From Ophiothrix spiculata (taxonomy: Eukaryota; Echinodermata; Ophiuroidea; Amphilepidida; Ophiotrichidae), in NCBI GenBank assembly GCA_000969725.1, contig JXSR01S027920.1: a DNA stretch of 41,666 nt. One strand, written 5' to 3'. The notes under the pieces were generated by a model that ran no database searches, was not told the origin of the DNA, and saw nothing but the letters and a program-made list of their open reading frames with translations. The stretch's first letter is position 1. Every line of letters starts with the position of its first letter. The position numbers and the translations under genes were made by a program. Below are positions 31,762 to 41,666 of the stretch, piece by piece.

Positions 31762-31845
31762 GTGTGCAGTAGATAGCTAAGGTGTAAGTAACATACATAT
31801 TCGAGTCTATGGAGAGCCTAAAGGGTCAGTATGCATAAGGAGGAG
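31762..31845. repeat. Old direct duplication block 1, copy B (right part)
   Basis: AGTGTGCAGTAGATA, CTATGGAGAGCCTAAAGG and CAGTATGCAT correspond to AGTGCAAAGTAGATA, CTATGGTTAGCCGAAAGG and CATATGTAT at 26989-27040. Confidence 0.55.
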
Positions 31846-31905
31846 CATTCGGACAAGAAACCGAAAGCTTAACGTGACTTCCGAACCACGGTACTCTTCG
31901 TTTTG
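31826..31905 (-). repeat. 5'-truncated SINE fragment
   Basis: AGGAGCATTCGGACAAG, then AGCTTAACGTGACTTCCGA and ACCACGG, match the 3' body of the complete SINE at 33335-33530 (AGGAGCATTCGCACAGG, AGCTTTACGTGACTGTCCGA, ACCACGG). The tRNA-like head is missing here. Confidence 0.7.
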
Positions 31906-32929
31906 TCCGTTCTTTATGTCGTTGTCTGAATCCTATGGTTTGACTTTCCAGGGAGGACTATATCAGGTCTTACTGGATTTTATAATCCGGTCCTATCCTT
32001 CCACTATTTGTTGTGTATTTATTTTATTGTTGAAGTATACATTTAGCCTGTTCAAGTTTGTCGTAAGTTATCTCATTAACGGACAAAGGATTTAGTTTAC
32101 AAACCCCTTACAAATAATTTACATGTTGTAAATGACAAAATAAGTATCAAATTAATCTTACCGCACAAAAGAGGCCTGTCAATCAAAGTATAGGATAGGC
32201 TATTGTCTTCGACTAAAGCAAAAATGTCTGGAGGTTTTAGTTGTGCTTTTTATCGTGTAAACACAAAAGGATTGCTACAGATTGCAATAATTCAAGTGGG
32301 GATTATCTATACTTATTGACTCCAGTGAATAGAATAAGTAATGAGTTAACAAAATATTTGACAAAGCATAACTTTTGTTGTACACTACCGATTGAAATGA
32401 AAGAAACGGTATCTAAAAGTTCAATTAACTGATTATAACATGCAACCTTTTTTATACTTTCTAACTATCTGTTAAACTCAAGAAAATTACACACAAAGAT
32501 TGTAAGGTTTATTCTGGGACACACCCTGTATTGTTATCAGCAGCAATAACATTGTCAAAGTTTTGTTGACATGATATTTCCCTGTACTTTATTGTCGCTT
32601 TGGTCCAAACTATTAATTCATACAAGTATAAACCGTCTAAAGACTTCATAAACGTATGAGTCTGCAAGACATTTCCTACACTAAATCTTGATCTCTAATG
32701 CGTTTCAAAATGTTCCTTATCCTACCTGCATCTAATTAATTTAAGCTGTCGCGTATTTGATAATATATTCATATCATGCCACCCCTACATTAAATTACTC
32801 TCTTTTGTGTTCAAGTTACTAGGGAAACTTATTAAAGACTTTTGTTCAATCGACCCGTTACTCATGTGTGGATCAAATATTTTATCTACAAAAGTATGCA
32901 TAACTTAATTAAGTGCAATTCTTGCTAAC
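31906..32929. other. Non-coding stretch
   Basis: Two short plus frames (31874-32095, 32241-32432) lack family resemblance or splice support. GGACACACCCTGTATTG at 32518 recalls ACAGGGTGTG at 11407 and CACCCTGTATA near 40315 and 40626, a recurrent short phrase. Confidence 0.45.
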
Positions 32930-33100
32930 ATATTCCTGTAATATCAAATGTGACAGAGCATAACTTACTACATGGGGAAAATTATTTAATTTAAAAGGCA
33001 ATGTAATTTGAAAAGGGAATAATGTATTTTACATAGGAGTCGTTCGTTTTGTTAGTTAAATGTTTCAGGAGAACAAGAATATGTCAACACAAAATATAAC
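32930..33100. repeat. Old direct duplication block 3, copy A
   Basis: Shares TCAAATGTGACAGAGCATAA (32943-32962), then an A/T stretch, GTTCGTTTTG and AGAGAAC/GGAGAACAA with 33795-33990, offset about 865 bp. The rest is much diverged. Confidence 0.6.
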
Positions 33101-33334
33101 CGAGTGTTAACGAGGTTGTTAAAGATGTATTTAGTACTAATGTTTGTAATATGAACTAGATGCAGGTCAGAATAAGGAAAAAGTACCACCAAATTCACGA
33201 AAGATTCATGCACAAAATATATTAATACGCAGTGATTTGGTCTTAATCTATTCTAATCAATCAGTGCTAGTCACACTACACAAAAGTACCAGTTCACAAT
33301 GTTGAAAAATAAAATGGATACTATATAGACTCAC

Positions 33335-33530
33335 TAGGTATACACAGTATGCAGCGCCCCAAGAAGGAGCATTCGCACAGGGGACCCACAGCTTTACGTG
33401 ACTGTCCGACCACGGAGCAAGTAGAGTAAAGTTTCTTGCTCAAGGAAACAAGGAGACGAAAACTGCCCGGCCCGGGGCTCGAACCCACAATCTCTGTATT
33501 ACGAGACCCGTGCTCTAACCGCTCGGCCAC
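33335..33530 (-). repeat. tRNA-derived SINE with V-SINE-like tail
   Basis: On the minus strand the head starts GTGGCCGAGCGGTTAGAGC (A box, 33512-33530), continues through an anticodon-like CTCGTAA, and has the B box GGTTCGAGCCC (33475-33485). The body contains TTCCTTGAGCAAGAAACTTT, which resembles the TTGAGCAAGGTACTTAACC-type conserved domain of V-SINEs, and ends toward GGAGCATTC and TATGC. Complete structure for a Pol III-transcribed retroposon; its mobilising LINE is not visible. Confidence 0.85.
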
Positions 33531-33539
33531 GCTAAAGTA

Positions 33540-33794
33540 TGCTATGGATCTCGTAACTGAGTATGATTGCTTGTTGTATTCTTAAAGTTTACTGAGTATT
33601 ATAGCAATAGCATTTTTTCGGGTTTTGTAATGCATCACATTCAATTCATTCTCTCAATAACTATACTCATATACTTGTTTTAATTTAATTTACATTATAT
33701 CTGACATGAAATCGACATGTTTTCTGATTCCACGAAACATATAGTAGATCTAATATATATGTTGGTTTTAAACCTAATGCAAAACGTAATTTCC
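33540..33794. other. Non-coding stretch
   Basis: AT-rich, nothing recognised. Confidence 0.5.
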
Positions 33795-33990
33795 TTAAAC
33801 TTGTTTATAATGTCAAATGTGACAGAGCATAACTCATTCAATCATTCACTGCAAATTTCTTAGAATAAATAGCAAACTAATTAGGAAGGAGAACAATGTA
33901 TGGCACATGAGACAAACACTGATTGACGAAAGTGGGTAGTTCCTATACCATGTTCGTTTTGAAAATTAAGCCATTCAAGAGAACATCAAT
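33795..33990. repeat. Old direct duplication block 3, copy B
   Basis: Counterpart of 32930-33100; the TCAAATGTGACAGAGCATAA phrase is at 33812-33831. The SINE at 33335-33530 lies between the two copies. Confidence 0.6.
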
Positions 33991-34439
33991 AATGACAACA
34001 TCAAGTAAATACTTTACTGCTTAAAGTGAGTGCGTGAGATTGAGATAAAATGAGTAACTGGAAATGTTTGTTTTTGCTAATTATTGTTCCCCTGTAATTT
34101 AGGTCAGATATGTGCTACGTCAAAACTCATTACAGTTTGACAATTGAATGTCGTTTTAAAGAAAATGTTTCTGAAATGTTAAATTTTCGTGGAAAATAGC
34201 AAACAACTGGAAAACTGCTTTTCAGAAGGATTGTTTGAAATAGAAGTTCACAAATAATATATATAAGTCTGTTAGTAGTTGGTGTTGATAATAACGTTTC
34301 ATTGAGTAGTAAGTCTCCTTTTTAACAAGGAAAACATATTCTGTGGATATTGTGTAGCACATTATGAATAACGATTCTTAAATGCACTGGATGCTATAAA
34401 AATTAACTCTTAAAATATGAACAATTCATTTTTGCTTTT
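33991..34439. other. Non-coding stretch
   Basis: AT-rich, nothing recognised. Confidence 0.5.
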
Positions 34440-34690
34440 GTTTTGTTTTGTTTGTTTGTTTGATTGGTATCTCTTTGTAAACGAATGTTCATAATAATGT
34501 ATGTACTGTATCAGAAGTGAATTGTCTGTTTTGTAGTCACTGACAGGGTCAAGTATGTTCCTACATTACCGAACAGCCCTGCAGGTTAACAACAAAACGT
34601 CCTCGATATAGTCGGATGATCGATATTGAAGGAGACATACTTAAGTGACTTGAGGGGCTTTTGACTGCCAACTTATATCTGTAACAGCAA
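34440..34690. repeat. Old direct duplication block 2, copy B, with conserved cores
   Basis: Counterpart of 28190-28400. Core 1 AAACGTCCTCGATATAGTCG (34595-34614) differs at one base; core 2 GACTTGAGGGGCTTTTGACT then GCCAAC (34647-34672) differs at two. A (GTTT)n-like run at 34436-34461 is local. Confidence 0.65.
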
Positions 34691-35714
34691 ACAAGAAGTA
34701 GACGCTCTTTAATCTGAAACGTTTCTGATGCGTGTCAAAGCCATCAAGTTATGTTGGAAGTTAACTGATGAGTAATAATTTACAACACTTTTATTTTGTT
34801 TCATTTGCGCTTTACGGTAAAAAAGTTTCAAATAAAAAACAACATACAATACACTTGAATCATTACTGATGTTTATAACCTTACTCTTGAGTAGACAATT
34901 TGATTACAATAATGAGATTGATATCCTACATATCAAAATTTTTATATTTAGCAAACGGTATACATTTTATTTAGATTACTTTTCTAGAGTACCCCTGTCT
35001 TTAATTCGTCGTGCATCTAAAACTATCAATTTAGAACAATTCTATCATTGTTTGCCTTCAACAAGAATTTTGTAAAGTGCGGGAAGGGTAAGTGTTATAA
35101 TCGCAGTACCGATTAGATATGCTCTGCATACAAAGGGAAGTATCAATGAAGTAAAGCGAGGTTAAGATGATTTACATGCAGTAAATCATAAGAAGTTTGA
35201 TGAAAACTTATAATCATGGAGGATATTGCTGTTTCCCTACACAACACAAAATAACCTGGTTGATACACTATCTGCCCTGATTACGTGCCCGTATAATTAT
35301 TGCAGCAGTTTGGGTAACGAGGTATATATGTTTGTCTAGCTCATATCACGTTTCTTGCATACGTTTGCCTTTATTTATTCAAAATATCTCGAATATATCT
35401 CAAGCCTCGTCTGACTTAACCGAACCATTTTCTATAATACTTTTAACACATGGTTGGTAAATTGAGAGCACGGCTCTCCAATATGGATACCTCTAGGGAC
35501 AATGTAAATTATGCTCGTGTTTACAGCACGCATATATTCAATTATGTTTAAATTCAAGAAAATTAGCTTTTTAAAACTTTCATGATCTGTACGAATTACC
35601 ATTTTATAACATTCGGCTGAAAGCCAGGCTAATCCCGATGGTGCATATGCATTAAATTGAAGGGATGCCTCCAGAGTGTGAAAGACAGATTATTGGAAAG
35701 AATTTTCGATTTTA
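34691..35714. other. Non-coding stretch
   Basis: A plus frame at 34869-35075 has no recognisable motif. Nothing else is seen. Confidence 0.45.
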
Positions 35715-35868
35715 GATGCAAGAGGAAACCAAAGTACTCAGAAAAAACCTGCGACGACGAGTATTGATCGCAAACCAAATTCACGTACAACCTAAGTCTA
35801 ACCGGGAATCGAACCCGGTTAGCAGTGGTGAAAGACGAGGGAAGAAACGCTGCGCCAACCCGTACACC
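35715..35868 (-). repeat. tRNA-derived SINE with a second, different body
   Basis: Minus strand: A-box-like TTGGCGCAGCGTTTCTTCC (35840-35859) and B box GGTTCGATTCC (35805-35815), followed by TTGGTTTGCGATCAATACTC, GTCGCAGGTTTTTTCTGAGT and ACTTTGGTTTCCTCTTGC. That tail resembles the widespread CGGGTTTTCTCCGGGTACTC-type SINE domain of marine animals. The B box is intact, the A box slightly damaged. An open plus-strand frame over it (35716-36168) is spurious. Confidence 0.8.
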
Positions 35869-35920
35869 ATTCCCTGCTTTGAAGTCAACAAAGTTCCGAA
35901 AATTTACATTGCAAGAAAAT

Positions 35921-36087
35921 TGGGCAATTTCGTGAAGTATACATCCCTACCAACGTTTGGCATCCCTGCTAAAATATTTGGGCAAAAAGTCCAACAGCTA
36001 TGTGTTAGGCCAATGCGATACAAAAAATTGGCAATAGTGTATGACCTAGGGTGCTTTTTGAATTTGGTAGGGATGTATATTTGCCCA
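35921..36087. mobile_element. Short TIR element with TATACATCCCTACCAA ends
   Basis: Left TGGGCAATTT..GTATACATCCCTACCAA and right, in reverse complement, TGGGCAAATATACATCCCTACCAAA form imperfect inverted repeats around about 110 bp. It lies just beside the SINE. Overlapping frames on both strands through it are by-products. Confidence 0.65.
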
Positions 36088-36252
36088 TTTTTTCTCTGTG
36101 AAGATATTTTGTTTTCATGTTTTTGCCTATATATTGTCGATATTAGAATAATTTGCAGGTCGTCATGAAATATGTAACACATAAGTCGATAATGTCTTTC
36201 AAAAATGTTGATAAAACTGTAATCCTGCATGACTAATAGCATTTCTGATTTA

Positions 36253-37190
36253 TAAAATGTGATATAAGAATAATACAAACATAAAAGTATGATTAGTCTA
36301 AGATGTAAATTTTATGTTTTCAATTCGTCTCAGTTAACAATATCAGAAATAAAACTTGAGAAAGGCTCCTTGTAATTTTTGGTGAGTCAGAGATTCAAGT
36401 ACATCTACTACACTTTAACTCAATAAATACTTACACACGTTTCAAAATGTTTTGCACAACATACCCGTGGGAGCAAAAATATAGGTCTGGGGCCTTGAGC
36501 ACTACTTACATTTTATATCCTAAATGTTCACCTTGATATCAGAAAATAAACTTTAGGAAACAACACCTTTATTCGACACTTGTTTTTATCCAAACACTTG
36601 AGACTCACTGGTAAACCTATAGCATATCTTTCAACAGACAATCTGTTTAGTATATTTAACACAAACAGGATATTCTTTCAAATTTTCACCTTAGAATAAA
36701 ATTGTATTTATAAAGTCTACAAAATCATGCATAAACACAGAAACAAAACAAAAAGGAAATAATTTGACACATAGATACGAGAGACAGATTTATTATTTAA
36801 CATAAACTATCAGTGTTCGCCTGCATGCTTACATCACACTCGTACAAGTGATACAGTTTGATACGAGGAGAAGCATGAAAAAATGATTTCAATTTTCAAT
36901 GTTACCATCAACCTTTACCTAAATATATGTATTCAAGACTTTGATTGAATTTATTCAACTTTTGTTATTTATAATTGAAAAGCTTAATTAGAAAGACGCC
37001 TGACAGTAACTTATCCTCTTTTGCTAACCAATGCTTGTTTTACGAACCATTTGTTACATTACCTTACTTAATTATGTAACTTGGCACTCTAAGCAATTCC
37101 ATTTCCTGCTAATAGGTTATGCGCTGTCACTTTCATAAGAAATGTGTTAGCATGACTATATTTAAGGGTACCATAAAGGTCGTCTTTCCT
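36253..37190. repeat. Tandem segmental duplication, copy A
   Basis: Aligns with 38312-39300 at an offset growing from about 2059 to 2120 bp. Early shared words: AAAATGTGATAT, GATGTAAATT, TTAACAATATCAGA, TTTATCCAAACACTTGA. The last 185 bp (36981-37165) is far better kept: GACGCCTG, AACTTATCCTCTTTTGCTAA, CATTTGTTACATTACCTTAC, then TGCTAATAGGTTATGCGCTG, ending in a TATA-like ACTATATTTAAG. Confidence 0.75.
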
Positions 37191-38311
37191 GAACTTGATT
37201 TAGATTATAAATTGCATATGTTTTTCGAGATATACCTTCTTTTTTCATGATAATCTTGTCGTGGTTGTAACTTCAGAAGACCCCGAAAAAATAACGTTTT
37301 CGGCATAATAGCGCACGGTATGTATAATTGCTTGTATCACTTTCTTATGTTTGTCTCTTGTTTCTTAGTTTCACTTTAGTGTCTTGTTTTAGTAATTACT
37401 TCTACTTTTAAGGTTTTTTGGACGTTTAAGCGCATCTCCAGCTATGCCCCTCACTAAAACTGTGTCTCCCCTACCCCAAAGTTGTTACTCTTCCAAACAA
37501 GATACATTCTGTATAACTTTAACCTAAATGGGACACACAACAGATCAATTTATGTTGAAACTCGTGACAGATGATATGATTGACATTAAAGAAAAGTTTC
37601 CTATTTCAAAAATTGAAGCACCACATATTCCAAAGCTTTCTTAAGATTAGTGGTATTCTCCGTTAGTAAAGTAAAAGGACCTTGACATTTGCTATAACAA
37701 ATTAAAGTATACCTGTAACGTGCGATATGTATTACTTATCTCATGTTATGCACTGCTCCAAAAATAAGGGACAGGTTTTTAACTTAATACGGACACATGA
37801 TATTTGTTTCCCCCCGCAGAGAGTGTGGTGTCTCCGCCTTGCTTGGGACCCACCCTTTAGGATTGGAATCTCATGTCCTAGGCCACTCCTTGCTTCCTTT
37901 CCTGCCAGTTTGTTTATATATATTTTGTCATTGTATGTTGTAGTATAAATGATATTTGTTTGCTGTACTTGTTGTATATTTATCCATTGCATATCTATGC
38001 AGCATAAGTTTTTTTGAACAAAAATCATGGTTTAAAGTGAATGTTGAATTCTTGAACGGAAAATAGTATGATTAAGCTTCATTATATGTGCTTTTCTATT
38101 TTGAGCAATAGTAATTGTTATCGATTGTTAATCTACATGCACTTTTGACCTGGCATATATGTTATGTTTTATACGGATAAAAGCTGGAAAAATGCACCAT
38201 AACCCTCGTTTAACTCATGGTGGAACAACTTTTCACATTTTGTATGATAATCATCTTGGAAAAGTGTTTAAACATGTGTTCTCTTTCGTGACAAGCAGCA
38301 ATTCTGATTTT
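37191..38311. other. Spacer with a GC-richer island
   Basis: 37795-37900 is richer in GC. It includes an acceptor-like TTTGTTTCCCCCCGCAG, and on the minus strand an open frame reading GHEIPILKGGSQARRRHHTL. It resembles a retroposon or an isolated exon, but no boundary or family can be fixed. The rest is AT-rich and non-coding. Confidence 0.35.
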
Positions 38312-39300
38312 CAAAATGTGATATTGGAATTATATAAACATGTGTTTTGATTATTCAGAGATGTAAATTCTGTGTTTTCAATTCGCTTCAATTAACAATA
38401 TCAGATATGAAAATTGAGGAGGGCTCCATATTATCTATTTCACTTACATTTGATGAGTCATAGAAACAAGTACATCGTTTTACTCAATATATACATACTT
38501 AGCTTTTCAAAATATTTTTGTATCATCAACACAACCAACTTAAGAGCGCAAACGTGGTGCCTTACAAAGCCTTGAGCATTACTTACCTTTTACATCCGTA
38601 GTGTCACTTCGATTCTAGAGGAGAAGGAGCCTTCATACAACACTTCTTTATCCAAACACTTGAACACTTTTCATCGTGATTCATTCTTGTACATCTACTA
38701 CATTTTTATCCAAACAGTCAACTTCTAGGTGTGGTAATGTAAACGTGTAATATGCTTTCGTATTTTACAGTACTTAGAATATAAAATGATATGCTCAAGT
38801 CTACGAAACCATTCATATAAACAGAGATGAAAAACAAAGACGTAATATGCCAAAAAGACGATAAATGGACTAGAGACAAATTTTCAAAAGTCTATTTGAA
38901 GGGAAAAATTGATAGTGCTTTCATTTTGAAGAAGTATCAATAGTCAATAACATGCGAAGATCACTCCGGTGCATATTGTTAAGTGAACAGTTTTATGTGA
39001 AGTGAAACGTGAACAATTTATTACTATTTGCAAGTTACTATTACCTTTTAACTATCTGTTCAAGAAATGAGATTGCATTAATTTGAACTGTGTCAATAAA
39101 AGGTTTAATTAGTTAGACGCCTGGCAGGAACTTATCCTCTTTTGCTAATCAATGCCTGTTTTACGTACCATTTGTTACATTACCTTACTTAATTAGATTG
39201 CTTGGCTTTCTAGGTAATTTCACCTCCTGCTAATAGGTTATGCGCTGTCACTCTCATAAAAATGTGTTAGCATGACTCTATTTAATAGTGTTTTGTATAC
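38312..39300. repeat. Tandem segmental duplication, copy B
   Basis: Counterpart of 36253-37190. The well-kept part is 39101-39285, ending in a TATA-like CTCTATTTAATAG. The surrounding sequence has drifted much more. Confidence 0.75.
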
Positions 39301-40293
39301 GATGTTATGTCATTTCCACGAAAAAGTGGACATAAGAAAAATATTGAAAAAAGGATGTAATTTTTCAATGAAAAATGCTACCACCATATATTTGGTATCA
39401 AAAGAAAGCTATTTTGAAGCTCTTTAAAATGAACCTAATTTTTAAAAGACTGAACAAAATTGTCTATGAAATTTCTTTAAAAAAACCTAATTATTGGTCA
39501 AATTTCTTGATTTTCATTATGAAAAGAGGTAATTTTTATTTAATTTTTTCAACCCATCCTTGGTTGTTTACTTGGGTGTTATTGCTCTAAGCTTAAATAA
39601 GGATCAAATTTACACATGCGGTTGTATTTTTTGTTAATCCTGACCAGGCTTTACGGTTCAGAGCATCCAAATATCGTCCAACATCGTCGACAAATTGTCC
39701 ATCCGTTACCCTGACCCCTTCGCATTTCGCATTGTTAAAACATAACCGTAGGGAATATTTTGAAGTGGAATGTGGCAATCTATTGCAGAAACACCAAGCA
39801 ATGCATTCAGTATCTTTGAAATAAAATGTCTTCATAAATTTCATAAACATTTTCAAAAATGTACTCAAGGTGAAAAACCATGTCCGTTTTGCTGCCATTC
39901 CGTAACCGACCTCATTAATATGCATATTTTGCGACAGAGACATTTGTATGAAAAATTCCTGTTGAATATGAATGCTTTCATGTATACTCAACTAAATATG
40001 GAATTAGTTTGATTTTATCCAAATCAATTTTGGCAATGTATGTGTTTGAAATACAGAAAAATTCTGTGATTGTCCTTCCGTAACCGTGAAAATGCCCTTT
40101 AATATAGTTTGATGAGGATAAATTTATTTCATTTTCATGGTATTTCCACGACTTACTTCAACAATGTTCAAAGGTCAAAATGTTCATGACAAACTTGATG
40201 ATAATAATAATGAGTTGTTGTTAATGAATAATACCACAATTGCACGGATTAACAGTAACAAATAAACCAAAGTCTGTGTATTAGGTTAATTAT
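39301..40293. other. Non-coding stretch, possible repeat sequence
   Basis: ATATTTGGTATCAAAAGAAA at about 39387-39406 looks like a dispersed-repeat phrase. TCCGTAACCG appears at 39899 and 40077. Frames on both strands between 39593 and 40012 overlap. The plus one contains CPFC and two His but not proper C2H2 spacing, so no gene is called. Confidence 0.4.
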
Positions 40294-40613
40294 TGAGATA
40301 ATGCATGTTTGATCACCCTGTATACCAACACGAAGCAAAAATAGTTACTTGTGTCTAAAGCATTTTCTTACTTCTAACTATTGCTCAGACATATAAAGAA
40401 ATCACCAAATGCTTTATGCATGCATAAAATCCTTTTGAAATGTATAACCACCCTTAATATTTCATCGAACAATTCTATTTTCTTATTGAGAGCCCCGTGA
40501 TTTATAAATATAAATCCATTCCTGCTTTTTTTTAAATGTTGGTAGCTGTTTAGAATAAAAAAAAGGTACATGAAGAGAGTAAAATTAATACATATTTTTC
40601 AGGTTACAGCCTT
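40294..40613. repeat. Exact direct repeat, copy 1
   Basis: TGAGATAATGCATGTTTGAT to CAGGTTACAGCCTT appears identical to 41347-41666 (offset 1053). A 65-codon minus-strand frame is carried identically in both copies, without gene-like features. Confidence 0.9.
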
Positions 40614-41346
40614 TATAATTTTCACACCCTGTATAATGTCAGTATCATTGGTACATTTGGTATCATTGTAATATGAGCTTTAACAAAATGTATACTCTTA
40701 ATCTTATTTTATAAGCTTAGTAGAAATAAACATGTTTGGTTCCAGTTATAATGCTTTTTTCACTCGAGCATTAACATAATAGAAAAAACTTGTTTGTCTG
40801 CTTTATACTTGCATAGTTCGTTACCTTGATGCAGTTTAAAAAAATGTCCGAAGTACAAAATTGATTAGATTAGACAAATGACAATTAATTGGCTAATGAA
40901 ATACGATTTCAATGAATTAAAGTTCAGAAAACAGTTAAGAGAACGAACTATTACAACGTTTAATTGTTTTATGAAACAATTTTTAAAATCTTAAGCCAAA
41001 AGTTACCGGGTAGATAATTCATTACCTTGTTTGTTCCTATTTCATTTTTGTCTCTCTTTTCTTGTTTTCTAATTCTAATTTCAGAATGTTTCGTTAATAT
41101 TTTGTACAATTTGAATATCGTGAAAAGACATTATTTAAGTGTTCTTTAAGGGAAAGAAAAATTATAAGATAAAAGGATGTGTCCTATAGATATATCGTAA
41201 TCTCAGTTTCCTTTAGTATGAAGAACTTATTCACTTTAGGCATTAGCATTTACGATTTCGAACCCGAAGACACACATTTTGTTTTAATACTTATTTGTGA
41301 ATGCCTGAAAAATCCCATACAAACTACACTGAAATTCAAGTAAAAG
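40614..41346. other. Spacer between exact repeats
   Basis: AT-rich sequence with a CACCCTGTATA phrase at 40625. No gene seen. If the repeat is a tandem duplication, this is the rest of the 1053-bp unit. Confidence 0.5.
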
Positions 41347-41666
41347 TGAGATAATGCATGTTTGATCACCCTGTATACCAACACGAAGCAAAAATAGTTA
41401 CTTGTGTCTAAAGCATTTTCTTACTTCTAACTATTGCTCAGACATATAAAGAAATCACCAAATGCTTTATGCATGCATAAAATCCTTTTGAAATGTATAA
41501 CCACCCTTAATATTTCATCGAACAATTCTATTTTCTTATTGAGAGCCCCGTGATTTATAAATATAAATCCATTCCTGCTTTTTTTTAAATGTTGGTAGCT
41601 GTTTAGAATAAAAAAAAGGTACATGAAGAGAGTAAAATTAATACATATTTTTCAGGTTACAGCCTT
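41347..41666. repeat. Exact direct repeat, copy 2 (cut by window end)
   Basis: No difference found from 40294-40613 up to the last base of the window, so the repeat may continue beyond it. Confidence 0.9.

Noticed and set aside
33321-33530. Minus frame starting MAERLEHGSRNTEIVG
   Set aside because: It is the translated tRNA-like head of the SINE, a common false gene.
33475-33530. Functional tRNA gene
   Set aside because: A and B boxes are present, but the stems pair poorly, no proper acceptor stem closes it and a SINE body follows.
35716-36278. Overlapping plus and minus frames of 150 and 124 codons
   Set aside because: They lie over a SINE and a TIR element; the peptide around the B box is a translated SINE.
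39770-40012. Zinc-finger-like CPFC with following histidines and a GEKP linker-like word
   Set aside because: Spacing is C-x2-C-x10-H-x5-H, not the C2H2 pattern; there is one unit only, and a longer frame is open on the other strand.

Overview
This window looks like gene-poor, AT-rich nuclear DNA from an animal. Reasons: no long open reading frame or bacterial-type gene packing; several families of short inverted-repeat elements (MITE-like); a decayed Tc1/mariner transposon; tRNA-derived SINEs with Pol III A and B boxes, one with a V-SINE-like tail; large tandem arrays; and an assembly gap of 50 N. The recurring AGGCCT-type words and the SINE types would suit a marine invertebrate, perhaps an echinoderm, hemichordate or lancelet, but that is a weak inference and I cannot name the species.

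Layout. 1-2.5 kb: two large foldback elements (1-476, 1425-1895). 2.5-4.5 kb: simple sequence and one doubtful minus-strand exon. 4.5-8.5 kb: a local repeat complex with a direct segmental duplication (5654-6502 and 6550-7417) whose central module differs between copies, then an inverted tandem array (7545-8155). 8.58-11.35 kb: a 14-bp satellite interrupted by two copies of a small TIR element and by a deleted Tc1/mariner element (9486-10421, TA target duplication, transposase remnant). 12.4-26.2 kb: scattered MITE-like elements (hAT-like at 12462, then 14872, 15751, 18418, 19640, 21984, 24886, 25191, long foldback 25709), a 38-bp palindrome, a 21-bp minisatellite, and three weak coding-exon candidates. 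26.7-39.3 kb: a mosaic of old, diverged direct duplications with short well-kept blocks, three SINE pieces, and a TTAA-flanked MITE carrying the assembly gap. 40.3-41.7 kb: an exact 320-bp direct repeat 1053 bp apart, cut by the window end.

Genes. I see no complete protein-coding gene. The best coding candidates are possible terminal exons at 24708-24813 (+) and 17003-17269 (-), a possible first exon at 11635-11687 (-), and short coding-like stretches at 21732-21923 (-) and 3645-3844 (-); all are low confidence. The only recognisable protein remnant is the C-terminal part of a Tc1/mariner transposase. The main content is therefore repeat biology: at least a dozen hairpin-forming elements, nested insertions, and ancient tandem duplications whose conserved blocks might be regulatory or non-coding RNA sequence.
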